DNA of 64,000 nt from Owenia fusiformis. Lineage: Eukaryota > Annelida > Polychaeta > Sabellida > Oweniidae. Below, piece after piece: positions 1-14,700 of the stretch. Location: positions 348,001 to 412,000 of the forward strand of contig CAIIXF020000002.1 of the NCBI GenBank assembly GCA_903813345.2, given 5' to 3'. A program made the translations under genes and the position numbers. Numbering within the stretch: position 1 is the first letter of the stretch; each line of letters starts with the position of its first letter. Below the pieces are notes generated by a model that saw nothing but the letters and a program-made list of their open reading frames with translations, had not been told where the DNA came from and did no database searches.

Positions 1-301
1 AAAAACAAAAAAATTCAGTGAAAAAATCAGAAAAGGATATGTATCGATATGGTGAACTGAATTTAACAATGTTTTTCTCTTAAACCAATTATTGAACACA
101 TTCTGTAAAAAATATGAGAACTGAAAAACCAAAAAACTTTACATATGATTTAATTCTCCTAATCTCATATTGTTATACCGACTAGTACTTAAATCAGTCA
201 GTCATACATGTTGCACTAAAATCTTGCAAAGATTTAAACTGCCACATTTATAGATCTAGTGAAATACATGAACAATACATGAATAACTTGATTTTTTCTA
301 G

Positions 302-2444
<2,143 letters not shown>

Positions 2445-2489
2445 TGAATATCAGAGGTTTCATTAGAATTCATTGTAACAGGCAAAATG

Positions 2490-2495
2490 AATAAA
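2490..2495 (+). promoter_or_regulatory. Candidate poly(A) signal of SRL
   Basis: AATAAA lies 46 bp after the SRL stop codon at 2444. No cleavage site can be proved from sequence alone. Confidence 0.4.
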
Positions 2496-2499
2496 AACA

Positions 2500-3390
2500 G
2501 TAAGCAAAATAATTGACTATTATAATTTTGATGTTCAAGTCCATGAGTAGTAACATATTTTCTTACAATATCAATTTTGGGAGAGAAAAATGCCTGTTGA
2601 CTGCTGCTAAAGAAACCTCTGAATATGACATTTATTTACTACATGTATCCCTTATATCCCATATCCAAGATATACAATTCTCGGACGGGACAAAACCCAG
2701 AGAGGAAATAACAGTAGTATCTACATCCCATTGTGGCACCTGAAAAGCTTCTTTGTACAATACGCTCAGGATTTCAAAACAAGTGAAGGAGGTCTGCCCC
2801 AAAAACTTCACTAGTTATACCATCTGATGGTACACTGTTAAGAGGATGTGGATACTGTACTGCCTGTGAAATTTAAAGAATGGGATGGGAGATAAGTACT
2901 GTACATGGACTTGTGTTTTTATGTCATCATATAGTGAAAACTATGTAGTATGCTTCTCATAAAACAGTGCAATTATTTTAAGGCTTTTAGTCCCTCATAT
3001 TCCATTTTTAGTCATTAAACATATCTAATTATGTCTCAAAGTATGTGATGTTGAGGTTATGAAATTATTTTAGTATCATAAAAGTCTATCCAGGAAATTA
3101 ATGCCTAAATGAAATAATGTATGTTAGCTATGAATTGGCAGATTACAGTGATGAATGTAACTGATTTTTGAACAACTGGCATCTTATGAAGCTTCTTATT
3201 GAAAGAGGTTTACAAAATCATTATTTTTCAAAGAAATTAGAGAAATATGTCAAGCATTTCTTTATACTTGTATATACAAACTCAAAAAGTAAAGGGTACT
3301 GCCATGAACAGTATTATGTAAGGCTGCTTATGTAATATAATCAACATTCCATTTGTGAAAGATTTAGCTGTGTGAATTAAGTGGAACACC
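2500..3390. other. Intergenic, no gene recognised
   Basis: AT-rich sequence with only short ORFs that have no recognisable domain. I searched the minus strand for the missing ST13 C-terminal exons (basic coiled coil, Gly/Met/Pro-rich DP domain) and saw none. Confidence 0.5.
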
Positions 3391-3391
3391 T

Positions 3392-3712
3392 TTAACCCTT
3401 TCCTGACGTGAATATAAGAGGAAAATGTTGGCTGTGGTGACGGATAAGTAAGAGCAGTTTTTAGGGGAAAACTGCAAAATACCTATGCCCCGGGACCTTT
3501 ACCCTGAATTTTATCACTGAAATACAATTTTTAGTAAGGATTATCACATTAGAACTTGTCAAAATTTGGTGTCAAAATACTGAATAGAACTGGAGATATT
3601 GTCATTTCATTGATGTATATAGATAAAAATAATGGTGCCAAAAGGAGCCTATCGTCCTGAAAGGTATTACATAATAGGGCTCCATATGGAGCCTATCGTC
3701 GTGAAAGGGTTA
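3392..3712. mobile_element. Small piggyBac-like MITE with TTAA ends
   Basis: The element begins TTAACCCTTTC and ends GAAAGGGTTAA. That is a perfect 11-bp terminal inverted repeat with TTAA at the outer edge, as expected for the piggyBac target duplication. It is about 321 bp with no coding capacity. Internally, the phrase GAGCCTATCGTC occurs twice near the right end. Confidence 0.6.
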
Positions 3713-4053
3713 ATAGGCTGTATGAAGTGTTCATACAGGCCTGTAATTCATAGGTTTCACTGTTTAAGACTTGCTGACTCTTGCTCAGGTACAGTAGTAT
3801 GTATGCTTTTAGCCAACAGGCCAAGACTGCCTGTAACCTGGTGTGTTATGTTATCCAAATAATTGCTCAATTTATGTGTTATAAAATCAACTATAATTTG
3901 AGATTCAAATAAACGCGAAAATAAGTAAATGTATGTGCCAATAAACTTCAAATAATCAAATTATGAAGTTTTGTTTTATAATACAGTAATTTTCCCAGCA
4001 TTAAAGCAACTTGATGCTGCACCCTGCTGTACATTTGAAAAGAACATTACATC

Positions 4054-4918
4054 CAGTGTTCGCGCCAGCCATTTAAATTTCTGAGTCCCCATCTAATTTT
4101 TTTGCGTCCCTCTTATTTCTTCACAAAGTTCAAGAAAATATTGTGAAAGTGAAAATAAAGTGGGCGATAATAGAGTGCTTACACTAAAATGGGATAAAAA
4201 TGACATATATTGTAATTTGATGCATCCTCCCGATAAATATTTATCACTGGGTCCTTTTCACACAATTCTTAAGCAATGTTATACCAAAATAGTCCAAAAT
4301 GAATAAAGGAAATGCTCAAATTAAGAGTTTTGTTTTCACATTTTACAAACTTGCGATCTTGAAGGTCATGTCAAGGTCGTGAAGTTTTGCTTCTTTTTAT
4401 TAACATTTCTCCTTATTCTGAAGACTTTTAGATGAAAAACCTCGATCTATCATTAAACAATTATCTTGATGTATAACATTAGATCAATATATAATGGTTC
4501 CTAGTGGAAATAATAAAGATAATCGTGAAAAACAATCGTTTCAATTGTGGGGCACCACAGGGGATTTCTGCAATATTGTATGTTTTGATCTTCCATTTCG
4601 ATTGCGGCATTTTCCGGAATATATCGGAATCAATCAAAATCCATGTCTCATACTTGAAACCCTGTTAATCTTCGGTAGCCATGATAGCCAATCAGATTTG
4701 CCATATAAATATACCTGGATCATTGCTCGTATATCAAGGCAGTGAGTTTGAAAATCTTGATGAAAACCATGTTTCACCGCTACTGTGCTGCAGTAAAAGT
4801 TATCTTGATGCAGTTTATAATTTTTGCGTCCTAGGGACGTAAGTTGATTTTGATTTTAACGTCCAACCTTCTGAAATTTCCGTAAAAATGGCAAAAAACG
4901 GCGTCAACGCGAACACTG
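4054..4918. mobile_element. Non-autonomous hAT-like element
   Basis: It has perfect 11-bp inverted termini, CAGTGTTCGCG and CGCGAACACTG, about 865 bp apart. Subterminal parts (GCGTCCCTC; GCGTCCTAGGGACG) are also partly inverted. CAGTG ends suggest hAT, but I could not define a clean 8-bp target duplication; ACATCC occurs at both junctions. It interrupts a tandem repeat, whose units ACATTTGAAAAG...CATTAC lie on both sides. No transposase ORF. Confidence 0.55.
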
Positions 4919-5028
4919 ACATCCATTTGAAAAGGACATTACACCCTTTTGAAAAGTACATTACACCCTTTTGAAAAGTGCATTACACCCTTTTGAAAAG
5001 TACATTACACCCTTTTGAAAATCTACTT
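4919..5028. repeat. 22-bp tandem repeat
   Basis: About five units of the type ACATTACACCCTTTTGAAAAG. One diverged unit lies left of the hAT-like element at about 4031-4053, so the element inserted into this array. Confidence 0.75.
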
Positions 5029-5168
5029 GCACCTGGATTGATTCAACTGCCAAAATTATTGAAAATTATCATTTAACACTGGAATCGGTACAAAATTCAA
5101 AGGCAACTGCAATTTGGCAATAAACTAATCATAGCAATAAAGCAAGTGAGTGGTGTACTCAATAGTCT

Positions 5169-5592
5169 AGATGCGAGTAGAAAAAATCTTGATTTACACC
5201 ATTAAATATTCAAAATTCAGTCAAAGCGATGTTATATTTGAAATCTACATGTAAAAGTACATCTAGAAATATGGTTTCGAAAATTGTTTATCAAGTTTGA
5301 AAATTTAATTATTTTTGAATGTGTGACTTCTAGTTCGGGTTGATTCTCCATAGAGCCCATGTTACGAAATCACAAAAAGTGGAATATCTTTTCTTGTATT
5401 GGTCAGATAACATTTTCATTTACTGGACATATTTTGATTTGCATAACTATTAGATACATAAGGGTTATATGAAAATTGAACCACTAAAACAGATGTAATT
5501 TAAGTTAAAGGGAACTTTCTACTATACTCGCCATGCTATCTGACCCGAACGAGCCACCTGGTGGTGAAACTGGTAACTACCTACTCGCATCT
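5169..5592. mobile_element. Possible MITE with 12-bp inverted ends
   Basis: AGATGCGAGTAG at 5169-5180 and its exact reverse complement CTACTCGCATCT at 5581-5592 bound about 420 bp of non-coding AT-rich DNA. No internal ORF; the family is not recognised. Confidence 0.4.
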
Positions 5593-5716
5593 GCGTTATT
5601 GAGATTTTGAAAAGGGCTAATGCACCCACCTGAAAACCTATTTTCACTCAACAGAAAAACGTGAAAAATTGGCACATTTTGACCAACATTTGTCTGAACT
5701 TTTGAATTTCACATAC

Positions 5717-8700
5717 CCTTGGCATAATTTCCTTCAGCATTTCATTGGCATCATCATCATAATCAAGTTGGCAGGCTTTACTGAGATCCTTTGCTGCCTC
5801 TTCCCATTTTCCAAGTAATCTATAATAAAAAAGTATAGTAAAACAATATCACAACAATTATGTAATGTCCAAAATTAATTCCATAACAGCAATAGGTGAT
5901 TATCTCAAGAATTAAAACAATTTATTAAAAAAAACAAAGTCAACACACTGTAAATTGTGTTAATTTGGACCTACTTTATTTGGTGATTTTGCCATTTTAG
6001 GCATATTGGCAGCTATTTAAATTGTCAGACACTATCACTGTTCAACAGCTTGATGACTCTAACTGCAGTTAGCGTTATTCAAGATGGTTGCCAAATTATT
6101 TTGTATTTGATAAACCCCCGATTTCAGCTAGACTAAACTGAATCTTGATTCCAAAAGTTTTGCCACTTTGCAAACTAATAAAACTATGATTGTAAAAAAT
6201 TAGTACCATGGGTACTGGGCTCACATGGTAACAGAAAAAAACAGATATAATTTTTTGCTGATTTTTTGTTACAAAATTATTTCAAGCCATCTGTCTCTCA
6301 GTCAATTAAAATGGCTGAAAAAACAGATATAATTTTTTTCCAATAATTTGTAACAAAATTATTTCATACAACTACTCTTTACAGTGATCAATCAGGCAAG
6401 CTTTTGAACCAGGAGTCATAGGGGAGTTTTTTGTATTGATGTTGAACAAAAATAACTTGAAACTGGAATCCTATCGACAGAGGTTTTAAACAAATGGTCC
6501 AAAAGAGGATTTCGCGAGACAGAAGGACAAATCAATGTTAACTAAAATGGCTGAAAATAAAAAAAACAGATATAATATTTTGTCGATTTTTTGTAACAAA
6601 ATTATTTCATACAACTACCTTTTACAGTGACATGGCTTTTTACAATGCAGGACAGCTGAAATTATTTGTAAAGCTAGGATCTTGGCAAAAAGTGAATTTC
6701 GCGAAACAAGAATGGCAACCATTTTGAAAATAGGCGAGCTTTTGAACCAAGAGTCATAGGAGAGTTTTTTGTATTGATGTTGAAAATAATTAACTTAAAA
6801 TGGGAATCCTATCAACAGAGGGTTTAAGGTAAATGGTCCAAAAGTGGATTTTGCGAGACAGATGGACAAATCAATGTTAACTAAAATGGCTGAAAATAAA
6901 TAAATGGATATAATTTTTCGCTGATTTTTCGTAACAAAATTATTTCATACATCTACTCTTTACATTGACATGGATTTTTACAATGTAGGACACTTGAAAT
7001 TATTTGCAAAGCTAGGAAATGGGTCAAAAGTGAATTTCGCGAGACAAAAATGGTGGCCATTTTGAAAATAGGCGAGCTTTTGAACCAGGAGTCATAGGGG
7101 AGTTTTCTGAATTGATGTTGAACAGAAATAACTTAAAACAGGAATCCTATCGACAGAGGTTTTAAAACATGCCACAGACAGTGAATTTCGCGAAACAAGA
7201 ATGGCAACCATTTTGAAAATAGGCGAGCTTTTGAACCAAGAGTCATAGGAGTTTTTTGTATTGATGTTGAACAAAATTAACTTAAAATTGGAATCCTATC
7301 AACAGAGGGTTTAAGGTAAATGGTCCAAAAGTGGATTTTGCGAGACAGATGGACAAATCAATGTTAACTAAAATGGCTGAAAATAAATAAATGGATATAA
7401 TTTTTCGCTGATTTTTTGTAACAAAATTATTTCATACATCTACTCTTTACATTGACATGGATTTTTACAATGTAGGACACTTGAAATTATTTGCAAAGCT
7501 AGGAAATGGGTCAAAAGTGAATTTCGCGAGACAAAAATGGCGGCCATTTTGAAAATAGGCGAGCTTTTGAACCAGGAGTCATAGGGGAGTTTTCTGAATT
7601 GATGTTGAACAGAAATAACTTAAAACAGGAATCCTATCGACAGAGGTTTTAAAACATGCCACAGAAAGTGGATTTCGCGAGTCAGATAGACAAATCAATG
7701 TTAACTAAAATGGCTGAAAATAAAAAAAATGGATACAATTTTTCGCTGATTTTTTGTAACAAAATTATTTCATATATCTACCCTTTACATTGACATGGAT
7801 TTTTACAATGTAGGACAGCTGAAATTATTTGTAAAGCTAGGAAATGGGTCAAAAGTGAATTTCGCGAGACAAAAGTGACGGCCATTTTAAAAATAGCCGA
7901 GCTTTTGAACCAAGAGTCATAGGAGAGTTTTTTGTATTGATGTTGAACAATAATAACTTAAAATGGGAATCCTTTTGACAGAGGGTTTAAGGTTAATGGT
8001 CCAAAAGTGAATTTTGCGATACAAATGGACAAATCAATGTTAACTAAAATGGCTGAAAATAAATAAATGGATATAATTTTTCGCTGATTTTTCGTAACAA
8101 AATTATTTCATACATCTACTCTTTACTTTGCAATGGATTTCTACAATGTAGGACACTTGAAATTATTTGACAAGCTAGGAAATGGGTCAAAAGTGAATTT
8201 CGCGAGACAAAAATGGCGGCCATTTTGAAAATAGGCGAGCTTTTGAACCAGGAGTCATAGGGGAGTTTTCTGAATTCATGTTGAACAGAAATAACTTAAA
8301 ACAGGAATCCTATCGACAGAGGTTTTAAAACGTGCCACTGTTATTGACAGAAAGTGGATTTCGCGAGTCAGATAGACAAATCAATGTTAACTAAAATGGC
8401 TGAAAATAAAAAAATGGATACAATTTTTCGCTGATTTTTTGTAACAAAATTATTTCATATATCTAATCTTTACATTGACATGGATTTTTACAATGTAGGA
8501 CACCTGAAATTATTTGTAAAGCTAGGAAATGGGCCAAAAGTGAATTTCGCGAGACAAAAGTGACCGCCATTTTGAAAACAGGCGAGCTTTTGAACCAGGA
8601 GTCATAGGGGGGTTTTCTGTATTGATGTTGAACAGAAATAACTTAAAACAGGAATCCTATCGACAGAGGTTAGCTAGGAAATGGGGTAAAAGTGAATTTC

Positions 8701-11700
8701 GCGAGACAAAAGTGACGGCCATTTTGAAAATAGGCGAGCTTTTGAACCAGGAGTCATAGGGGGTTTTCTGTATTGATGTTGAACAGAAATAACTTAAAAC
8801 AGGAATCCTATCGACAGAGGTTTTAAAACGTGCCACTATTGTTGACGGACAGACGGACGGATGGACGGACAGACGGACAAGTGAGTGATTGCAAAAGCTC
8901 ACCATGTGAGCTAAAGACATAAATAAATGCCCAAACACCCACAACATTAGAGAATTTGAAAGAAAACAGCTTCATTTAGAAGGACTCTAACTGAAGTTGA
9001 TGATGACAACTTCAGTTGGGTCATTCTAAGTGAAGCTGTTTTCTTTAAATTTCACCCATATGGCAGTTGATAGAGCATTTATCTGTGGTTGTTTACAATT
9101 GTAATTTTATAAGTTTGTATGGCGAAACTTTTGAAATCCAGATTCAACTTAGTTTAGCTGAAATCAGAGGTTTGTCGATAACAAAAGAATTTCGGCAACC
9201 ATCTTGAATGACGCTCACTCACTGCAGTTAGAGTCATCCAGCTGTGGAACAGTGACTATGAACAGGCGCCAAATTAACCCATATAATAATTAGGATTCAA
9301 TTTGCAGGAGGCAACTGATGGTGTTCCCATGTAACTGTAATAAGCTTGCTTTTTTTTATTGTGATTCAAATGCTGATATGAAATGTTAAAAAAACACATT
9401 TGGAACTGAACCATCACATTTTTGATTTGTGACCTGGATTGAATGAGCAATACTTCTTTTGGAGAAAAGTGTTTCCCAGCAGCTGATTCTGATTGTGTGG
9501 AATGTCCCAATCTTTTTAAGTTCATTAAATTACTTACCTATTAGCCTTTCCCTTCCATTTATGAGGAGGTGCTGAGTCGGGATTCAGTAAGATTGCTTTG
9601 TCACAATCTCTGATGGCTGCATTAGGCTTCTGGAGTCTAATAAACACGCTAAAAAAAGAATATTCAGGTTATCAATGTGGTAACCATCCTCCGATCACAG
9701 GGCTTCAAAATCCAGAATATATTCTTTCTTTTTACCCCCTGCGATAAGCAGTTAGCATTTCCCCAATTAAGAACTCGCAATCTGATTGGCTGTCGCAACA
9801 TTGCGACAGAAATCATGTATAAGTCATTGCGCATAATTAGATAATGTGATTCAGTTTAATCGGGCGCTTCCAAATTGGTTATAGCAGGGGGAAGAAGGAG
9901 GTACGGATTCTGGATACCTGCTTAGGAGGATGTGTGGTAACACACATGCAGAATACTTGCATACATCACTTTATTTAATAAACTGTAAATAACAGGATGT
10001 TAATGAAACGATTTATGTAGTGCCTGGTCACCGCCTTGACTCAAAGAACTATGCACACCTAGTAGATCAATGATGACCATATAGCACTTTTTCAAAGAGC
10101 CATAAAAATTGTATATTATCAAAAAAATTTACCTTGCACGTTTAGCATAAAGCAGACCTGAGTGGGGATTCAACTTGATTGCTTCAGTAAATAAGCCAAT
10201 AGCATCCTCAAGTCGCCCTGAAAATATGAAATAATAGGGATTTATTATAAGCCTCTTCAAATCTCCCTGGAGATATGCAATTGATTACATTTTTATTTCA
10301 AAAGTTTTCCTCCTTTTCAGAGCTTAAATGTATTATCTTATGTCACCATCTAAAAAGGTACATCATTAGTTTAATTTTGTCATCAGCATTTGATAAAGGC
10401 AAAGTCTGCAACAGATCTTTAATAAATACATGTACAACGCACATTGAGCCATAGGGAAAGGACCAACATTTTTTACTGAACCCAACAGCTTTTCTTGCAA
10501 CCAGGTAAGTTGAAATCGAAGTACGGAATGAGAGCACAATGTTGTATGTAATAACACATTAAGATAAGCTACAGAAAATATAATATTTATAGGATATCCT
10601 ATGATTTTGAGGAATATCATTTTTATCTACGAGGTGATATTGATATCTGCACGAGAGAGCGAAGCGAACGAGTGCATATATCAATATCACCGAGTAGATT
10701 AAAATGATATTCTGAAAAAAATCATAGGATGTTCTTATTATCCTACACTTACAAGGTGTGTACTGAATGTATGATATCATTGTAAAATTAATTTCATGCC
10801 TGATAGAGTCAATTTTGGCGGGAAATCAACAAGCGGAGTATATCGTCACAATATCCTCCGCATATTGGGTTTTCCGGAGTATATCGTCACGATATCCTCC
10901 GCCCGGAGTATATCGTAACGATATCCTCCGGATATTCATTTTGCCAATAAATATCAAATTTATTTTTTCATGTTATTATACATTTAGTACACTAAGTGTA
11001 GGATAATTTATATTATATTTTAACATGACTAACTTTAACATTATATTTTATATTATTTCAAATATTTTTTCATACACACCATCACTGACAGCTTCCATAG
11101 CTTCACCACGTTTAGCAGCAGATTGCTCCATCATCTCATCTGTAACCTCAAGGTTCTCATCGCCCATTTCCTGGTTAACATCAGTGTCTCCCTCTATAAC
11201 TCCCTCATTGTCTATGTCAATGTCACTTTCCTCACTCTCAGGTTCTGGGGTAGGCTCTCGTTTCTATAACAAACAAATATCAAATGTTTCTATATCATTG
11301 TCACTTTCCTCACTCTCAGGTTCTGGGGTAGGCTCTCGTTTCTATAACAAACAAATATCAAATGTTTCTATATCATTGTCACTTTCCTCACTCTCAGGTT
11401 CTGGGGTAGGCTCTCGTTTCTATAACAAACAAATATCACATGTAGCACAAAATACTTGAAAATAGTAATCAAGTAATTTTCAATGTCTAAGAGACAGTAA
11501 GCAAATATTTTTGTGAATATGTTATCTCTCAAGCTAAGAAGCAAGTAGGCACAGCACCTAGTACAGTACTTGAAAATATGAAAAATAGATTTACACCCCT
11601 TGAAAATAGATCGGCACTTGAAAATGAGAAGAATCTTAAAAAATACCAATTATTGACAACTGTCAATTATTTTTTATATGTTACAATAATTAAAATTACA

Positions 11701-14700
11701 TATTTTTACTTACTGGGGCAGGAGCTGGTTTTGGTTGCTCTTCTGTTGGAGGTGGAGCATCAAATGATGTGTTTGGGGCTGGCACCTCTGCACCAAGGCT
11801 AAAAATAACAAAAATAATGGAAGATAGAAAATATCAGCCATATTTGGCAAACCATCTAATAATGTGCTCTAACCTGTTTACGATTGAATTTTGAAAATAT
11901 TTCTTCTAACATTTTACAATCTAGTCTTTGCTATCATGGCTATCACTTTAACTAAAACAAGTCCAAAGTATGACAAAGGTGAATTTTGTAAAATCATCTT
12001 AACATTAACATGCATGAAAATAACTGGTATTGGTACATGTGTTAATCCTGGAGAAATAAGAGATTTAAATATCCCCCATCTTTATGAAAATAACTGGTAA
12101 ATGACATGAAAATGAGAAACAAAACATGGCAGTCATTTCTTCAAGATTTTTTCTTAACAAGGTACAGGTGCTATCCTAAAAATCCTGTACAACTTTTGGT
12201 CGAAATATCTCACAATTTCTCCCATTTGCAGGGTACAAACAGATTTTCAACAGGTTGGCATTTGTTTATAAGATTTAAAATAGGGTTCGACACCAGTTAA
12301 TTACGTTGCTCCAAGTTACCTACATGTACATTTACTGTATTAATTATTGTAACATCTCTGAATCATTGATTCATTCTCATAAAACAAACACTAACCGAGG
12401 TAATTAATTATTTATTATTATGATTCTAGCTTTAAACATATTGATAACACTTTAATTGGAATACATTGTGAGCATTGGCCCAATACGCAAACCCAGATAC
12501 TAGTAATCAATGCTTTTATTCAACTGATGAAAAATGCAAACATTTGATGTCAAGAGAAAAGGAGAGCTGGTTTATCAAACAGATGATGTACAGTTATTAA
12601 ACTGAGAGTTTTCTTTATGAAACCATCACTCTCACGAAACACTGGATAACATCAAGCATCTCAATGGATCATTGGCAATAAGATAAGAATATTATCAATG
12701 TTGGAATCTCATGCAATTACTACTCCCCCCTATACACACAAACTCCCCCATACATGTATACACACAAACTCTCCTTATACACACAAACTCCCCCAATACA
12801 CACACAAACTCTCCCCTACACAGCCAATATAATTCGGCACCGTTTCGGCATCAAGGAAATTCGGCGCTGTTCCGGCACCGTTTTGACACCGTTCCGGCAC
12901 CGAAACCTTTGGACACTTAAATTTGCTACCGGACTAGTCAGTCCATTTGGTGCCGTTTTTTGGTACATACAATGTGCATGATGTCATACCTTTCTAAGCA
13001 CACCTTATCCCCCTACCTCATATACAGTACACAACAAACTCTCCAGAATGTGAACATACAATGTGCATGATGTCATACCTTTCTAAGCACATCTTATCCC
13101 CCTACCTCATATACAGTACACAACAAACTCTCCAGAATGTGAACATACAATGTGCATGATGTCATACCTTTCTAAGCACATCTTATCCCCCTACCTCATA
13201 TACAGCACACAACAAACTCTCCAGAATGTGAACATACAATGTGCATGATGTCATACCTTTCTAAGCACACCTTATCCCCCTACCTCATATACAGTACACA
13301 ACAAACTCTCCAGAATGTGAACATACAATGTGCATGATGTCATACCTTTCTAAGCACACCTTATCCCCCTACCTCATATACAGTACACAACAAACTCTCC
13401 AGAATGTGAACATACAATGTGCATGATGTCATACCTTTCTAAGCACATCTTATCCCCCTACCTCATATACAGTACACAAAAACTCTCCAGAATGTGAACA
13501 TACAATGTGCATGATGTCATACCTTTCTAAGCACACCTTATCCCCCTACCTCATATACAGCACACAACAAACTCTCCAGAATGTGAACATACAATGTGCA
13601 TGATGTCATACCTTTCTAAGCACACCTTATCCCCCTACCTCATATACAGTACACAACAAACTCTCCAGAATGTTATTATACAATGTACATGATGTCATAC
13701 ATGTATGAGTATTTTGATTGGGAAATTTGAAATCTGTTTAAAATTCCCAAACTTCCGGATTTTGCACTTAAAGATGATGTCATGAAATTTGAATTCCTAC
13801 AATTAAGTGATAGATAATAAGATGAAGTCGCTGCTTGCAGACTTTATCGCGGAATTCAGAATTTTATGCAGACTTTGGCCAAAATTTTTCTCATGCAGAA
13901 AACTAGGATGTGTGTTTAAAGGGTTCTTCTTGCATAGCTCAGTGAATCCTTTCAACAACGTCAATTGGGTCTTAACCCCCCCCCCCCCCCTACACAAAAA
14001 CCCAGTGTATACCTCATACCTTTCTATCCATTCTTTGAAGAAGGCCAATTGTGGGAGATGTAAGATTGAAGGGTTCTTCTTGCATAGCTCAGTGAATCCT
14101 TTCAACAACGTCAATTGGGTCTTAACCCCCCCCCCCCCCCTACACAAAAACCCAGTGTATACCTCATACCTTTCTATCCATTCTTTGAAGAAGGCCAATT
14201 GTGGGAGATGTAAGATTGAAGGGTTCTTCTTGCATAGCTCAGTGAATCCTTTCAACAATGTCAACTGGGCCTTAACCCCCCCCCCCCTCCTACACAAAAA
14301 CTCAGTGTATACCTCATACCTTTCTATCCATTCTTTGGAGAAGGCCAACTGTGAGAGATGTAAGATTGAAGGGTTCTTCTTGCATAGCTCAGTGAATCCT
14401 TTCAACAATGTCAATTGGGCCTTAACCCCCCTCCTACACAAAAACCAAGTGTACACCTCATACCTTTCTATCCATTCTTTGAAGAAGGCCAACTGTGGGA
14501 GATGTAAGATTGAAGGGTTCTTCTTGCATTGCTCAGTGAATCCTTTCAACAACCTCAATTGGGTCTTAACCCCCCCCCCCCCCCCCTACACAAAAACCCA
14601 GTGTTCACATCATACATTTCTATCCATTCTTTGAAGAAGGCCAACTGTGGGAGTTGAATATTGAAGGGTTCTTCTTGCATAGCTCAGTGAATCCTTTCAA

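Noticed and set aside
11025-11459. 144-codon plus-strand Ser-rich ORF
   Set aside because: It is antisense to ST13 exon 3 and its duplicated acceptor edge; the minus strand matches Hip closely.
12964-13701. CRISPR array
   Set aside because: Regular 89-bp spacing, but the units are identical throughout with no variable spacers, in a eukaryotic intron.
13803-14634. Overlapping 251- and 275-codon ORFs on opposite strands as repeat-protein genes
   Set aside because: They arise from the tandem ST13 exon 1 copies. The minus frame is real Hip_N coding sequence interrupted by intronic sequence, and the plus frame is its shadow.
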